Positions 35,371-43,826 of a stretch of 64,000 nucleotides of DNA are shown here, piece by piece. The notes beneath the pieces are model-generated. The model made no database searches. It was not told the origin of the DNA and saw nothing but the letters and a program-made list of their open reading frames with translations. The stretch is from contig NZ_CP108529.1 in the NCBI RefSeq assembly GCF_036002945.1, positions 1,488,001-1,552,000 on the forward strand, written 5' to 3'. The position numbers and the translations under genes are program-made. The first letter of the stretch is position 1, and each line of letters begins with the position of its first letter. Source of the stretch: Streptomyces sp. NBC_01224. Its GTDB lineage: Bacteria; Actinomycetota; Actinomycetes; Streptomycetales; Streptomycetaceae.

Positions 35371-35951
35371 ACGCCCTCCTGGCTCAGCATCTCGGCCGTG
35401 ATCGCCCACCGCTCGTGGTCGCGCCAGGCTCCGTCGATGAAGAGGAAGTCCGGCGAGAACCCCTCCAGGCGGAATCCGGCCCGTTCGACGAGGGCGAGCG
35501 AACCCTCGTTGGCGGGCTGGATGTTGGCTTCGAGACGGTGCAGGCCGAGCGGCCCGAAGGCGTACCGCAGGACCAGTCCCAGCCCTTCGCTCATCAGGCC
35601 GCGCCCCGACGCATGGGAGAAGGCCCCGTAGCCGAGCGCGCCGCACTGGAACCCGCCGCCGACGATGTTGTTGATGTTGATGAACCCCGCGATCCTGTCA
35701 CGGGCCCCGCCCCCGCCCGCCCTGCTCTCGCCGCCCCCGCGTTCGCAGACCAGGAAACCCGCCTTTGTGGGGTCTTCGATCAGCCGGCCCGCGTAGGCGG
35801 CGTACGCGCGGGCGTCGTCGGGCGGGAAGATCCAGGGGCTGTGCATGTCCCGGCTCTCCCTCGCCCGGATGGTGAACTCTTCGGCATCCGCTTGGGCGTA
35901 AGGACGGATCGCCGTGCGCGATCCCTGGGCCAGATATACGTTTTCGGACAT
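35367..35951 (-). CDS. GNAT acetyltransferase, RimJ/RimL type
   Basis: 194 residues. The acetyl-CoA pyrophosphate loop and following helix are read in GYGAFSHASGRGLMSEGLGLVLRYAFGPLGLHRLEANIQPANEGSLALVERAGFRLEGF (given as motif region), and RAGFRLEGFSPDFLFIDGAWRDHERWAI closes the fold. A Gly/Arg-rich insert at residues 72-83 is unusual and may be disordered. Typical targets are ribosomal proteins or small amines. The ATG at 35951 has only a weak upstream site (CGGATGTCCG). Confidence 0.88.
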   Translation of the reverse strand: MSENVYLAQGSRTAIRPYAQADAEEFTIRARESRDMHSPWIFPPDDARAYAAYAGRLIEDPTKAGFLVCERGGGESRAGGGGARDRIAGFININNIVGGGFQCGALGYGAFSHASGRGLMSEGLGLVLRYAFGPLGLHRLEANIQPANEGSLALVERAGFRLEGFSPDFLFIDGAWRDHERWAITAEMLSQEGV

Positions 35952-35973
35952 CCGGCCAGCCTAGAACGTGTGG

Positions 35974-36126
35974 TCAACCCGTCGCGTACGTGATTCCCCG
36001 GACCGGGCCTTCGGGGCTGTCCCCGACGGCGCAGTAGAAGTGGTGGAGCTTGCCGCCGCTGGAGATGAGGTCCGGCTTGCGCGCGTGGCGGTCGTCGATG
36101 TGTGTGGGGCCCACCAGATTGGCTCT
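35974..36126 (-). pseudogene. C-terminal fragment of a glycosidase
   Basis: Minus-strand codons end in a proper stop and read THIDDRHARKPDLIS, then KLHHFYCAVGDSPEGPVRGITYATG. Such a final block, with KPDL and HHFYCAV, ends glycosidases of the five-bladed propeller kind (GH43/GH32/GH130-like). Upstream of about 36126 the homology stops dead, where the LacI fragment begins on the other strand. It is a leftover tail with no start codon. Confidence 0.55.
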
Positions 36127-36473
36127 CGGCTCTCCTCGACCGCCCGGAGCCGCCCGCTGTCCTGCTCTGCGCCAACGGCACCACTCCGGCCCATGCGGCC
36201 GGCGACCTGTCCGTCCTCGGCCTGGAGGTCCCCCGTCAGATCGAACTGGCCGGCATGGACGACTTCGGCCCCTTCGACCTGCTGCCGCTGGCGATCGCCG
36301 CGGCGCGCGTCCCTTCCCAGGAGATGGGCCGCCGGGCCGCGGAGCTGCTGTCGCACCGGATCCAGGACCCGGACGGTCCGCACGAGGTGCGGCACATCCT
36401 GCCGCCCGTCGAGATCCGTACGCGTGACTCCGCGCAGGCGTATCTCCGGGTGGTCGGGGCCGCGTCGGCGTAA
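36102..36473 (+). pseudogene. LacI-family regulator, C-terminal fragment
   Basis: About 115 coding residues match the effector-domain end of LacI/GalR regulators: LLDRPEPPAVLLCANGTTPAHA, the PRQIELAGMDDF strand, RVPSQEMGRRAAELLSHRI and the final VEIRTRDSA. The DNA-binding domain and first half are missing, so it cannot regulate. It abuts the glycosidase fragment at about 36112-36127; the two halves of a sugar locus were probably joined by a deletion. Confidence 0.7.
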
Positions 36474-36521
36474 CGACCTCGCCCGCGATTGTCAGCGGCG
36501 TCGTAAGGCTTCTTCAGCGCC

Positions 36522-38351
36522 TCATTCCACCCGGCCGCCGACCACCGGAAGCTCCAGCACTCCGGTGTCCTCGGGGGCGCTGACCACTGTGACCGGCTTG
36601 ATGCCGCGGTTGCCCGAGTAGGCGCTGTCGCTCGCCGCGATCACGAATTCGAGCCGGTGTCCCGCCTCGTACCGGTGGACGATGCCCGGAAGCTGCACGG
36701 CGAACGAGCGGGTGACGTCGGGCACGCGCACCGGCGAGACGAGCCGGTTCACCAGTGTCCTGGTGCCGTCCGGGGCCACGTCGTACACCTTGGCGAACAG
36801 GACGAGTTTGTCGGCGGCGTCCCCGCTGTTCTGTACGCGCTCGGTCTTCGGCGAGACCACCTTCAGGGTGGCCTTCGGCGCGCCGACGACATCCACGGCG
36901 GAGGTCAGCGGGGCACTGCTCCAGCCCAGGTAGGTGCCCTTGATGTCGTACGGCTCGGGGTCGGGCAGTCCGATGAGTCCGGCGAGCGAGCTCTCCGAAT
37001 GACTGGTCGGCACAAGCCAGTTGGCGTACTGGCGGCTGCCCCGGGTGACCTTGGACCGGTTGTCGACGAGCTTGCCGTCGCCGGAGAGATACATCTTCTG
37101 GCTCAGGCCCGGTACGGCGGCCGCGGTACCGTAGCCGCTCTTCCAGTCGCGGTAGTAGGCGAACTCGGGCCCGGTGTCGGTGTTCTTTTCGTGCTGGAGG
37201 TAGCGGTCGAACCAGGCGAGGACGCGCTGTCCGACGTAGCTGGTCTCCAGATTGCCCTTGCCCAGGTCGAGTTCACCGGGTGCCTGCCCGCCGCTGTGGC
37301 CCCAGGCCTGCCAGATCATCTTGGTCGTGGTGCCCTGCGCCTTGAGGATCCGGTACGTGGCGGTGGCCTCGTTCAGGTTGAACAGGCTGTCGGCCTGGCC
37401 CTGCACGAGCAGGGTGGGTGCCTTGACCCTGCTGAGGTAGTCGACGGGTGAGACGCTGCGCGCGTAGTCGAGCATCGCGGCGGTCCTGTCCGCGGGGTAG
37501 CGTCCGGAGTTGAGCAGCCGGATGGTGTCGCAGGCCTGTGGTGCGAAGTGCAGACAGGTGAGGCTGCCGAAGCGGGACGGGTCGAGGCTCGCGTTGAGGA
37601 TCGTCTGTCCCTCCCCCAGCAGGTAGAAGCCGTTGGTCCACTGCCACTTGAAGACACCGGCGGTGTCGGACGAAACGCCCTTGCGGGTACCGGTGTTGTT
37701 GGGGGCGAGTGCGTAGGCGAGATCGTTCCAGGTGATCAGCGGTACGAGGGCGTCGACGCGGTGGTCGACGGCCGCGGTGGCCATCTGGACGGCGCCGCCG
37801 TACGAGCCGCCGATCATGCCGACCCTGGGGTCGCCCTCGCCGTCCCTGGTGACGTAGTCGGCCCTGGTGCCGTCGTCGGCGGCGCGTGTCCCGGCAAGGA
37901 AGTCGATGAGTCCGGCGGCCGCCTTGCCGTCGATGGCCGGATCGTCGAGCGTGATGAGGCAGCCGGACTTGCCGAAGCCGAGGCCGGAGTAGACGAGGCC
38001 GACATAGCCGCGGGAGGCGAAGGCCTTGCCGATGGCATCGGTCGAGCCGTCCGATTTGCTGCCACCGAAGCCGTTGGTGGCGAGAACGGCGGGGGCCGGG
38101 TGCTGCGCGTCGGCCCCGGCGGGGCGGTACAGGTCGGCGTCGACGGTGCAGGAGCGACCATCCGCCTGAATGGTGAACTTCAGTGGGGTGACGGTGTATT
38201 GAGAGGTCTCGGCGGCCGTTGCGTGCGCCGCACCGGTGAGGACCAGCGGTGCGGCGAGCGCGGCTCCGGCCACGTATGCGACCGACTTCCGGGAGAGTGC
38301 CCGATACCCGGACCGAGGGCGGGAAACAGCACGTGACACGAAGACCTCCAC
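36522..38351 (-). CDS. Secreted S15/CocE-type peptidase or alpha/beta hydrolase
   Basis: 609 residues with a signal peptide of ~48 residues (SVAYVAGAALAAPLVLTGAAHATAAE). The nucleophile elbow is GMIGGSYGGAVQ; the acid and histidine appear in LLVQGQADSLF and QAWGHSGGQ. The C-terminal third (VVGAPKATLKVVSPK to HRLEFVIAASDSAYSGN) is the jelly-roll of X-Pro dipeptidyl-peptidase. It acts outside the cell, releasing dipeptides or hydrolysing esters. The start region is preceded by GGAGGTCTTC. No neighbour in the operon on its strand. Confidence 0.87.
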   Translation of the reverse strand: MEVFVSRAVSRPRSGYRALSRKSVAYVAGAALAAPLVLTGAAHATAAETSQYTVTPLKFTIQADGRSCTVDADLYRPAGADAQHPAPAVLATNGFGGSKSDGSTDAIGKAFASRGYVGLVYSGLGFGKSGCLITLDDPAIDGKAAAGLIDFLAGTRAADDGTRADYVTRDGEGDPRVGMIGGSYGGAVQMATAAVDHRVDALVPLITWNDLAYALAPNNTGTRKGVSSDTAGVFKWQWTNGFYLLGEGQTILNASLDPSRFGSLTCLHFAPQACDTIRLLNSGRYPADRTAAMLDYARSVSPVDYLSRVKAPTLLVQGQADSLFNLNEATATYRILKAQGTTTKMIWQAWGHSGGQAPGELDLGKGNLETSYVGQRVLAWFDRYLQHEKNTDTGPEFAYYRDWKSGYGTAAAVPGLSQKMYLSGDGKLVDNRSKVTRGSRQYANWLVPTSHSESSLAGLIGLPDPEPYDIKGTYLGWSSAPLTSAVDVVGAPKATLKVVSPKTERVQNSGDAADKLVLFAKVYDVAPDGTRTLVNRLVSPVRVPDVTRSFAVQLPGIVHRYEAGHRLEFVIAASDSAYSGNRGIKPVTVVSAPEDTGVLELPVVGGRVE

Positions 38352-38363
38352 ACCGAGGGCGCC

Positions 38364-38377
38364 TTACCGACCAGTAA
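38364..38377. promoter_or_regulatory. TetR-like operator candidate
   Basis: TTACCGACCAGTAA has TTAC and GTAA arms with one internal G-C pair kept. It lies 13 bp upstream of the peptidase start, where a repressor would block transcription. A second GTAA follows directly. TetR proteins often bind such sites; no regulator gene is adjacent. Confidence 0.4.
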
Positions 38378-38478
38378 GTAACTGACCGCGCTCATGCTGT
38401 GACACGCGCCATAGCGATGTCAACGCTCGGGGCGGAGCTTCCTGAAGGATGCTCAACTTCCTCGCGATTCAAGGCCGT

Positions 38479-39423
38479 TCAGACCAGCGCGGGCACCTCG
38501 ATGGTGAGCGTGGCGGGGCCGCCGCCGGCCGGCGCGTCCAGCACGGCGGGCACGCCGAGCGGAATCGTGAGCGCCGTCGGTCCGTGCCCGAAGCCCAGCT
38601 CCTCGACGACGGGTACGCCCAGGGGGCCGAGCCGGTCGGCAAGGACCGCCCGCACCTTCTCGTACGGACCGCAGCCCGCCCAGGAACCGCAGGCCACCCC
38701 GGCGATCCCGTCGAGCGCCCCGGCCCTCAGCAGTTGGGTGAGGATGCGGTCGATGTTGTACGGGTCCTCGGTGGTGTCCTCGATCACCAGCAGACCGCCC
38801 CGGGCGGACGTCCGGGCGTGCGGGGTGCCGATGTCGGCGGCGAGCAGGCTCACACAGCCGCCGTAGGTGATGCCGCGGGCCCTGCCGGGGACCAGCACCC
38901 GCGCCGTGGGCAGGCCGAGCGTGCGTACCGACTCGGGCTCGAACAGGGTGGCCCGCAAGGACTCCTGGGTGTCCGGGTCCTTGAGGAAGGTCTCGGTGCC
39001 TGCCATCGGGCCGTGCAGGGTGGCGAGCCCCATGCGCCGGGCGAACGCCTCGTGGAGCACGGTGATGTCGCTGTAGCCGATGAACACCTTGGGCCCGGCC
39101 GCGCGCATCGCCGCCCAGTCGACCAGGTCGACCATGCGGTGCACGCCGTACCCGCCGCGGGCACAGATCACCGCGTCGACGGATGGATCGCACCAGGCTT
39201 CCTGGAGGTCCCGGGCCCGCACCTCGTCCGTACCGGCGAGGTAGTCCAACTCCGGGTGCATGTCGCGGACATGAGGTGCTTCGACGGGATCGAGCCCCCA
39301 GCCACGCAGTACGTCGAGGCCCGCCTCCAGGCGGTCGGCGGGCACCGGCCCGCTCGGTGACACGACGGCGACCCTGGCGCCCGGACGCAGTCGAACGGGG
39401 CGGGTCAGGGGGGCGAGGGTCAC
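38479..39423 (-). CDS. S66-family LD-carboxypeptidase
   Basis: 314 residues from GTG 39423, which overlaps the stop of the S9 peptidase. The nucleophile serine is in VFIGYSDITVLHEA near residue 112, a glutamate in GLLVIEDTTEDPYNID and a histidine in the ARLRP/FGHGPT end region. The family (LdcA/MccF) cuts L,D bonds of murein tetrapeptides or resists peptide-nucleotide antibiotics. No signal peptide, so it works in the cytoplasm, as expected for murein recycling. It is the last gene of the four-peptidase operon. Confidence 0.87.
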   Translation of the reverse strand: MTLAPLTRPVRLRPGARVAVVSPSGPVPADRLEAGLDVLRGWGLDPVEAPHVRDMHPELDYLAGTDEVRARDLQEAWCDPSVDAVICARGGYGVHRMVDLVDWAAMRAAGPKVFIGYSDITVLHEAFARRMGLATLHGPMAGTETFLKDPDTQESLRATLFEPESVRTLGLPTARVLVPGRARGITYGGCVSLLAADIGTPHARTSARGGLLVIEDTTEDPYNIDRILTQLLRAGALDGIAGVACGSWAGCGPYEKVRAVLADRLGPLGVPVVEELGFGHGPTALTIPLGVPAVLDAPAGGGPATLTIEVPALV

Positions 39424-41408
39424 TTCTTCAGCTCCAGCCGCGGTACGTCGGGACAGTCGATGCCGAAAGTCTGGCCGTACAGGGAGAGTTCCGCCTCCAG
39501 GGCGCGGACCATGGTGTCGGCGCGCCGGAACCCGTGCCCCTCCCCCTCGAAGGTGAGATACGCGTGCGGGATGCCGCGCCCCTCGACCTCGGCCAGGAAC
39601 CGCTCGCACTGGACGGGCGGGCAGATCGGATCGTCCAGCCCCTGGAGCAGGAGGAAGGGCGTGGTCAGATGGTCGGTGCGGGTGACCGGCGACCGTTCGC
39701 GGTAGCGCGCCGGGACTTCGGCGAGCGGGCCCACCAGGGACTCCAGATACTGCGATTCGAAGTCATGGGTCTCATCCGTGCCCCAGCCGGTCAGATCGAG
39801 GATGGGGTAGATGATCGTGCCGCAGGCGTAGACATCGGTGCCGGTCAGCGAGGCGGCGGTGGTCCAGCCGCCGGCGCTGCCGCCCCGGATGGCGAGCCGC
39901 CGACGGTCGGCCGTGCCCTCGGCGGCCAGCGCTTCGGCGACGGCCGCGCAGTCCTCGACGTCGACGACGCCCCACTGTTCGCGCAGCCGGTTGCGGTAGG
40001 TCCTGCCGTAGCCGGTGGAGCCGCCGTAGTTGACCTCGGCGACGCCGATGCCGCGCGAGGTGAAGTAGGCGATCTCCAGGTCGAGGACGAGTGCGGCATG
40101 GCCGGTGGGGCCACCGTGCGCCCAGACCACATAGGGCGGCAGTTCGCCGTCGGGGCCGACCCGGTCGGGGCTCCGCGGCGGGTAGATGTGGGCGTGGATC
40201 TCCCGGCCGTCGGGCCCGGTGAAGGTGCGGTCCTCGGGCTGCGGGTAGTAGGCGGGGTCGACGGCGTCCTCGTGCGGTGTGCCGATGATCCGGGTGCGTC
40301 CGGTCGCGGTGTCCAGCTCGACGACCTCGTAGGCGCTGTACGGGCTCGCGGCGATGCCGACGATCCTGCTGCCGTGCGCGGCGAGCGACTCGGCCCATTC
40401 GGTCCAGGGCCCGGCGACGTCGACGAGTTCGCCGGTCTCCGGGTCGAGTATGCCGAGCGTGGTGGTGCCCTTGCCGTGGACGGTGGCGATCAGGCCGTTC
40501 TCCAGCGGCCGGAACCAGCTGAGGCCGATCTTCCACAGCGGTCCGGCGAACTCCAGCTCCCGGGGGCAGAGCGCGACCGCGCCCCGGTGCGGGTCGGCGC
40601 GGTACAGGTTCCACCAGCCGCTACGGTCGCTGGCGAAGAGAAGCCGCCCCTCGGCATCCCATTCGATCTGCGGCACCGATTCCTCGGGGCCGCCGCCGAA
40701 GCTCCAGGTGTGCTGGAACGTACCGTCCTCGGCGACGTCCGCGAGCATCACCTCGGTGCCGTCCCACGGCATGCGCGGATGGTCCCAGGCGAGCCAGGCC
40801 GCCCGCCGCCCGTCGGGCGAGAGTCTCGGCCCGGTGACGAACCGGTGGCTGTCGTCGGTGAGTTCGCGTACCGCGGAGCGGTCCTCGGCGGCCGAGCCGT
40901 CCAGTGGTACGGCGGCGATCACCCGGCGCAGGTCGGTGGGCTGCTCGCCGGTGAACTCCTCCAGGACGCACCACACTTCGCCCCGGTCGCCCCGGTCGAG
41001 GTGGAGCTGCGGGTCGACCCACCGCAGCCCGCCGCCGACGGCCGAGACCGGGGTGAGCGGCCGGGGCTCGCCGGGCTCGTCGGGGGTGTAGGCGTACAGC
41101 CGCTGGTCGGCGAAGTGGACGAAGACGATCAGCGGTCCGCCCTCGGCGCGTTCGGCCCCGGCCCAGGGCTGTCCGCCGTATTCGATGACCCGGCTCCGTA
41201 CGTTCCACGGAGCGGGCAGGACGCTGTCACCGGTCCCGTCCGCGCGGCGGCGGATCAGGGCGCGGCGGCCCGCCTCGGCGGGGCGCGGCTCCGTCCACCA
41301 CACCTCGTCGCCGACCACGCCGACGTACTCCGGACGGCCGTCGTGCGAGGCGGCCAGCCGCGCGTCGATCGGCGAAGGCCACGTTCCGTAGGGACCTGTG
41401 GACACCAT
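39420..41408 (-). CDS. S9-family prolyl oligopeptidase-like peptidase
   Basis: 662 residues from ATG 41408 (MVSTGPYGTW), preceded by GGGGGG. A seven-bladed propeller region covers the first ~400 residues; the hydrolase domain has the nucleophile in IRGGSAGGWTTA, the acid in LLQGLDDPICP and the histidine in FEGEGHGF. The family trims short peptides, here probably from the M20/M55 neighbours' substrates. It overlaps the S66 gene by 4 bp and follows the M20 gene by 22 bp. Confidence 0.9.
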   Translation of the reverse strand: MVSTGPYGTWPSPIDARLAASHDGRPEYVGVVGDEVWWTEPRPAEAGRRALIRRRADGTGDSVLPAPWNVRSRVIEYGGQPWAGAERAEGGPLIVFVHFADQRLYAYTPDEPGEPRPLTPVSAVGGGLRWVDPQLHLDRGDRGEVWCVLEEFTGEQPTDLRRVIAAVPLDGSAAEDRSAVRELTDDSHRFVTGPRLSPDGRRAAWLAWDHPRMPWDGTEVMLADVAEDGTFQHTWSFGGGPEESVPQIEWDAEGRLLFASDRSGWWNLYRADPHRGAVALCPRELEFAGPLWKIGLSWFRPLENGLIATVHGKGTTTLGILDPETGELVDVAGPWTEWAESLAAHGSRIVGIAASPYSAYEVVELDTATGRTRIIGTPHEDAVDPAYYPQPEDRTFTGPDGREIHAHIYPPRSPDRVGPDGELPPYVVWAHGGPTGHAALVLDLEIAYFTSRGIGVAEVNYGGSTGYGRTYRNRLREQWGVVDVEDCAAVAEALAAEGTADRRRLAIRGGSAGGWTTAASLTGTDVYACGTIIYPILDLTGWGTDETHDFESQYLESLVGPLAEVPARYRERSPVTRTDHLTTPFLLLQGLDDPICPPVQCERFLAEVEGRGIPHAYLTFEGEGHGFRRADTMVRALEAELSLYGQTFGIDCPDVPRLELKK

Positions 41409-41430
41409 GTTCGATTCCCCCCGTTCCGGG

Positions 41431-42783
41431 TCAGGCCGTGCGCAGGTAGTGGTCGAGGACGCGGACACCGAAGTGCAGTGCGTCGACGGGGACGCGTTCG
41501 TCGACGCCGTGGAACAGCGCCTGGTAGTCGAAGCCGGCGGGCAGCTTCAACGGTGAGAAGCCGTAGCCGGTGATGCCGAGCCGGGAGAACTGCTTGGCGT
41601 CCGTGCCACCCGACATGCAGTACGGCACGACGTGGCCGTCCGGGTCGAAGCGTTCGATCGCGGCGCGCAGCTTCGCGAAGGTCGGCGAGTCGACGGGCGC
41701 CTGCAGCGGGACCTCGCGGTGGTGGAACTCCCAGTCGACGTCGGGTCCGGTCAGCCGGTCCAGGGTGGCGTGGAACTCGTCCTCGCCGCCGGGGACCATC
41801 CGGCCGTCGATGAACGCGGTGGCGTGGCCGGGGATCACATTGACCTTGTACCCGGCTTCCAGGATGGTCGGGTTGGAGCTGTTGCGGACGGTCGGCGCGA
41901 CCAGGGCGGCGGCCGGTCCGAGCTTGCCGAGGAGCTCGTCCACGTCGAAGCCGGGGGCGTCGAGGTCGGGGCGGATCCCGTGCAGCGCGGCGATCTCGGT
42001 GAGCGCGGCGCGCACGGTCGGGGTGAGCCGGACCGGCCACCGGTGTTCGCCGATCCTGGCGACGGCCGCGGCGAGTGCGCTGACCGCGTTGGCCTTGTTG
42101 ACCTTGGAGCCGTGCCCTGCCTTGCCGCGCGCGGTGAGTTTCAGCCAGGCGGTGCCGCGCTCACCGGCGGCGATCGGGTAGAGCGGCATGTCCTGACCGG
42201 CGTGGAAGGTGAAGGCGCCGGATTCGCTGATGCCCTCCGTACACCCTTCGAAGAGTTCGGCGTGCCGGTCGGCGAGGAAGCCGGAGCCGTCCTCGGCGCT
42301 GGCCTCCTCATCGGCGGTGTACGCGATCACGATGTCGCGGCGGGGCCGGACGCCGTTCCGCGCCCAGGCCCGGACGACGGCCAGGACCATCGCGTCCATG
42401 TTCTTCATGTCGATGGCGCCCCGCCCCCAGACGACACCGTCGCGGACCTCCCCGGAGAAGGGGTGCACGGTCCAGTCAGCGGCCTCGGCCGGGACGACGT
42501 CGAGATGGCCGTGTACGAGCAGGGCGTCGGCGGACGGGTCGGTTCCCGCGATTCGGGCCACCACGTTGGTGCGCCCCGGGGTGCGTTCCAGCAGGGCCGG
42601 TTCCAGTCCGGCGGCGGCCAGCCGCTCGGCAACGTACTCGGCGGCCGGTCGCTCCCGGCAGTCACCGCCGCCGCGGTTGGTGGTGTCGATCCGGATCAGT
42701 TCGGAAGTGAACGTCACCGATTCGTCGAGCGCCCGCTCGTCAACGCTCTCGGCGCTCTCCTGGGGGTGGGTCGCCTCAGCCAT
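41431..42783 (-). CDS. M20-family metallopeptidase
   Basis: 450 residues. Metal ligands are visible in LVHGHLDVVP, the bridging region GRGAIDMKN, YTADEEASAEDGSG with the catalytic glutamates, and the last histidine in DALHFG. A dimerisation lid lies around residues 210-310. Members include dipeptidases and D-amino-acid-tolerant enzymes. Its first 8 bp overlap the upstream M55 gene, showing coupled translation. Confidence 0.92.
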   Translation of the reverse strand: MAEATHPQESAESVDERALDESVTFTSELIRIDTTNRGGGDCRERPAAEYVAERLAAAGLEPALLERTPGRTNVVARIAGTDPSADALLVHGHLDVVPAEAADWTVHPFSGEVRDGVVWGRGAIDMKNMDAMVLAVVRAWARNGVRPRRDIVIAYTADEEASAEDGSGFLADRHAELFEGCTEGISESGAFTFHAGQDMPLYPIAAGERGTAWLKLTARGKAGHGSKVNKANAVSALAAAVARIGEHRWPVRLTPTVRAALTEIAALHGIRPDLDAPGFDVDELLGKLGPAAALVAPTVRNSSNPTILEAGYKVNVIPGHATAFIDGRMVPGGEDEFHATLDRLTGPDVDWEFHHREVPLQAPVDSPTFAKLRAAIERFDPDGHVVPYCMSGGTDAKQFSRLGITGYGFSPLKLPAGFDYQALFHGVDERVPVDALHFGVRVLDHYLRTA

Positions 42784-43609
42784 ACTGTTCCTCCACGGCG
42801 GACGACACGATCGTCGTCACCGCCTTGAACGTGCGGATACCTTCGTACATCGTCGCGCTGGTGTAGGCGACACGCCGTTCACCGCTGGGTGCCACGCCGG
42901 GGACCACGGTGGCCGCCGCGGCCAGATGCTCGGCGTCGAACTCCAGCTCGACGGTGAAGGGGCCGCCCTCCACCGGGGTGTGCCGTACGGCGAGCGCGGT
43001 CGCGTCCTTGGCCGCCGCGCGGATGTCCGCTGCGGTACGGGCCGGGGTGCGGCACACCGCCGCGTACCGCGACACATAGTCCTTCACGGCGACCTTGCGG
43101 GCCCCGGGGGCGTACCCGTCCGCGTCCACGCAGGTCAGATCGTCGCCGGTGACGAGGACGACGGGAACGCCGTACTCGGCCACGACATGCGCGTTGAGGA
43201 GCCCCTCGCTGGCCCGGGCGCCGTTGAGCCAGACCCCGGTGATGGAGTTCGCCAGATACGTGTGGGCGAGGACCCCTTCCGTACCGGCGCCCGTGTGGTA
43301 GCCGACGAAGGCGATGGCATCGACGTCGCCGTGCTGGACGCCCTCCACCATGGAAAGGGACTTGTGCCTGCCGGTGAGCATCTGGACCCGGTCGTCGAGC
43401 TGCTCCAGCAGGAGGTTGCGCATGGACCAGTGGGCCTCGTTGATGAGCACCTCGTCGGCGCCGCCGTCGTAGAAACCGAGCGCCGCCGCGTTCACGTCGG
43501 AGGTGAACATGGAGCGGCACCGCTCCCACTGCGGGGTGCCCGGCAGCACATCGGCCGGCCAGGTCACGCCGGTGGCGCCTTCCATGTCCGCGCTGATCAG
43601 GATCTTCAT
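42776..43609 (-). CDS. M55 family D-aminopeptidase, DppA-like
   Basis: 277 residues. Zinc ligands are in ISADMEGATGV (Asp8, Glu10) and VGYHTGAGTEG, with GDDLTC further on. DppA-type enzymes remove N-terminal D-amino acids from short peptides and form self-compartmentalising decamers. As first gene of an M55-M20-S9-S66 operon, it marks the unit as specialised in D-containing or murein peptides. ATG 43609 is preceded by GAGCCCGC, a weak site. Confidence 0.92.
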   Translation of the reverse strand: MKILISADMEGATGVTWPADVLPGTPQWERCRSMFTSDVNAAALGFYDGGADEVLINEAHWSMRNLLLEQLDDRVQMLTGRHKSLSMVEGVQHGDVDAIAFVGYHTGAGTEGVLAHTYLANSITGVWLNGARASEGLLNAHVVAEYGVPVVLVTGDDLTCVDADGYAPGARKVAVKDYVSRYAAVCRTPARTAADIRAAAKDATALAVRHTPVEGGPFTVELEFDAEHLAAAATVVPGVAPSGERRVAYTSATMYEGIRTFKAVTTIVSSAVEEQYG

Positions 43610-43761
43610 GCGGGCTCACGCTACGCGCCGAAGAACCGCCAGGCCAGAGCCACAGATACGTTCAATGGTCCAGTCCTCCGAAGAGAGTGCGCCCTACACC
43701 CCGAACAGGCGCATTCCGGACGCCGCGCGCCCGGTCGGCGCGCGGGCCCGCTTGCTTCGCC

Positions 43762-43791
43762 TTGACAGCCCTCCTCCACCAAGACCATGAT
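43762..43791 (+). promoter_or_regulatory. Promoter of the YtrA-type ABC operon
   Basis: TTGACA at 43762-43767 is a perfect -35; CATGAT at 43786-43791 is 18 bases further and matches the -10 at four of six bases. The start would fall at about 43798, inside the palindrome. Confidence 0.6.
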
Positions 43792-43813
43792 TCCATTAAT
43801 TGACTAATGGAAT
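43790..43813. promoter_or_regulatory. Palindromic operator, probably for the operon's own GntR regulator
   Basis: Perfect 9-bp arms ATTCCATTA and TAATGGAAT with a 6-base centre, lying over the transcription start, 14 bp before the ABC ATPase start. YtrA-subfamily repressors autoregulate such operons from sites of this size; the repressor gene is third in the operon. Confidence 0.7.
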
Positions 43814-43826
43814 TGAGGCGAAGTGC

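Noticed and set aside
36102..36473. A short complete LacI-like gene
   Set aside because: Only the C-terminal end of the effector domain is present; there is no helix-turn-helix and no plausible ribosome site at 36102.
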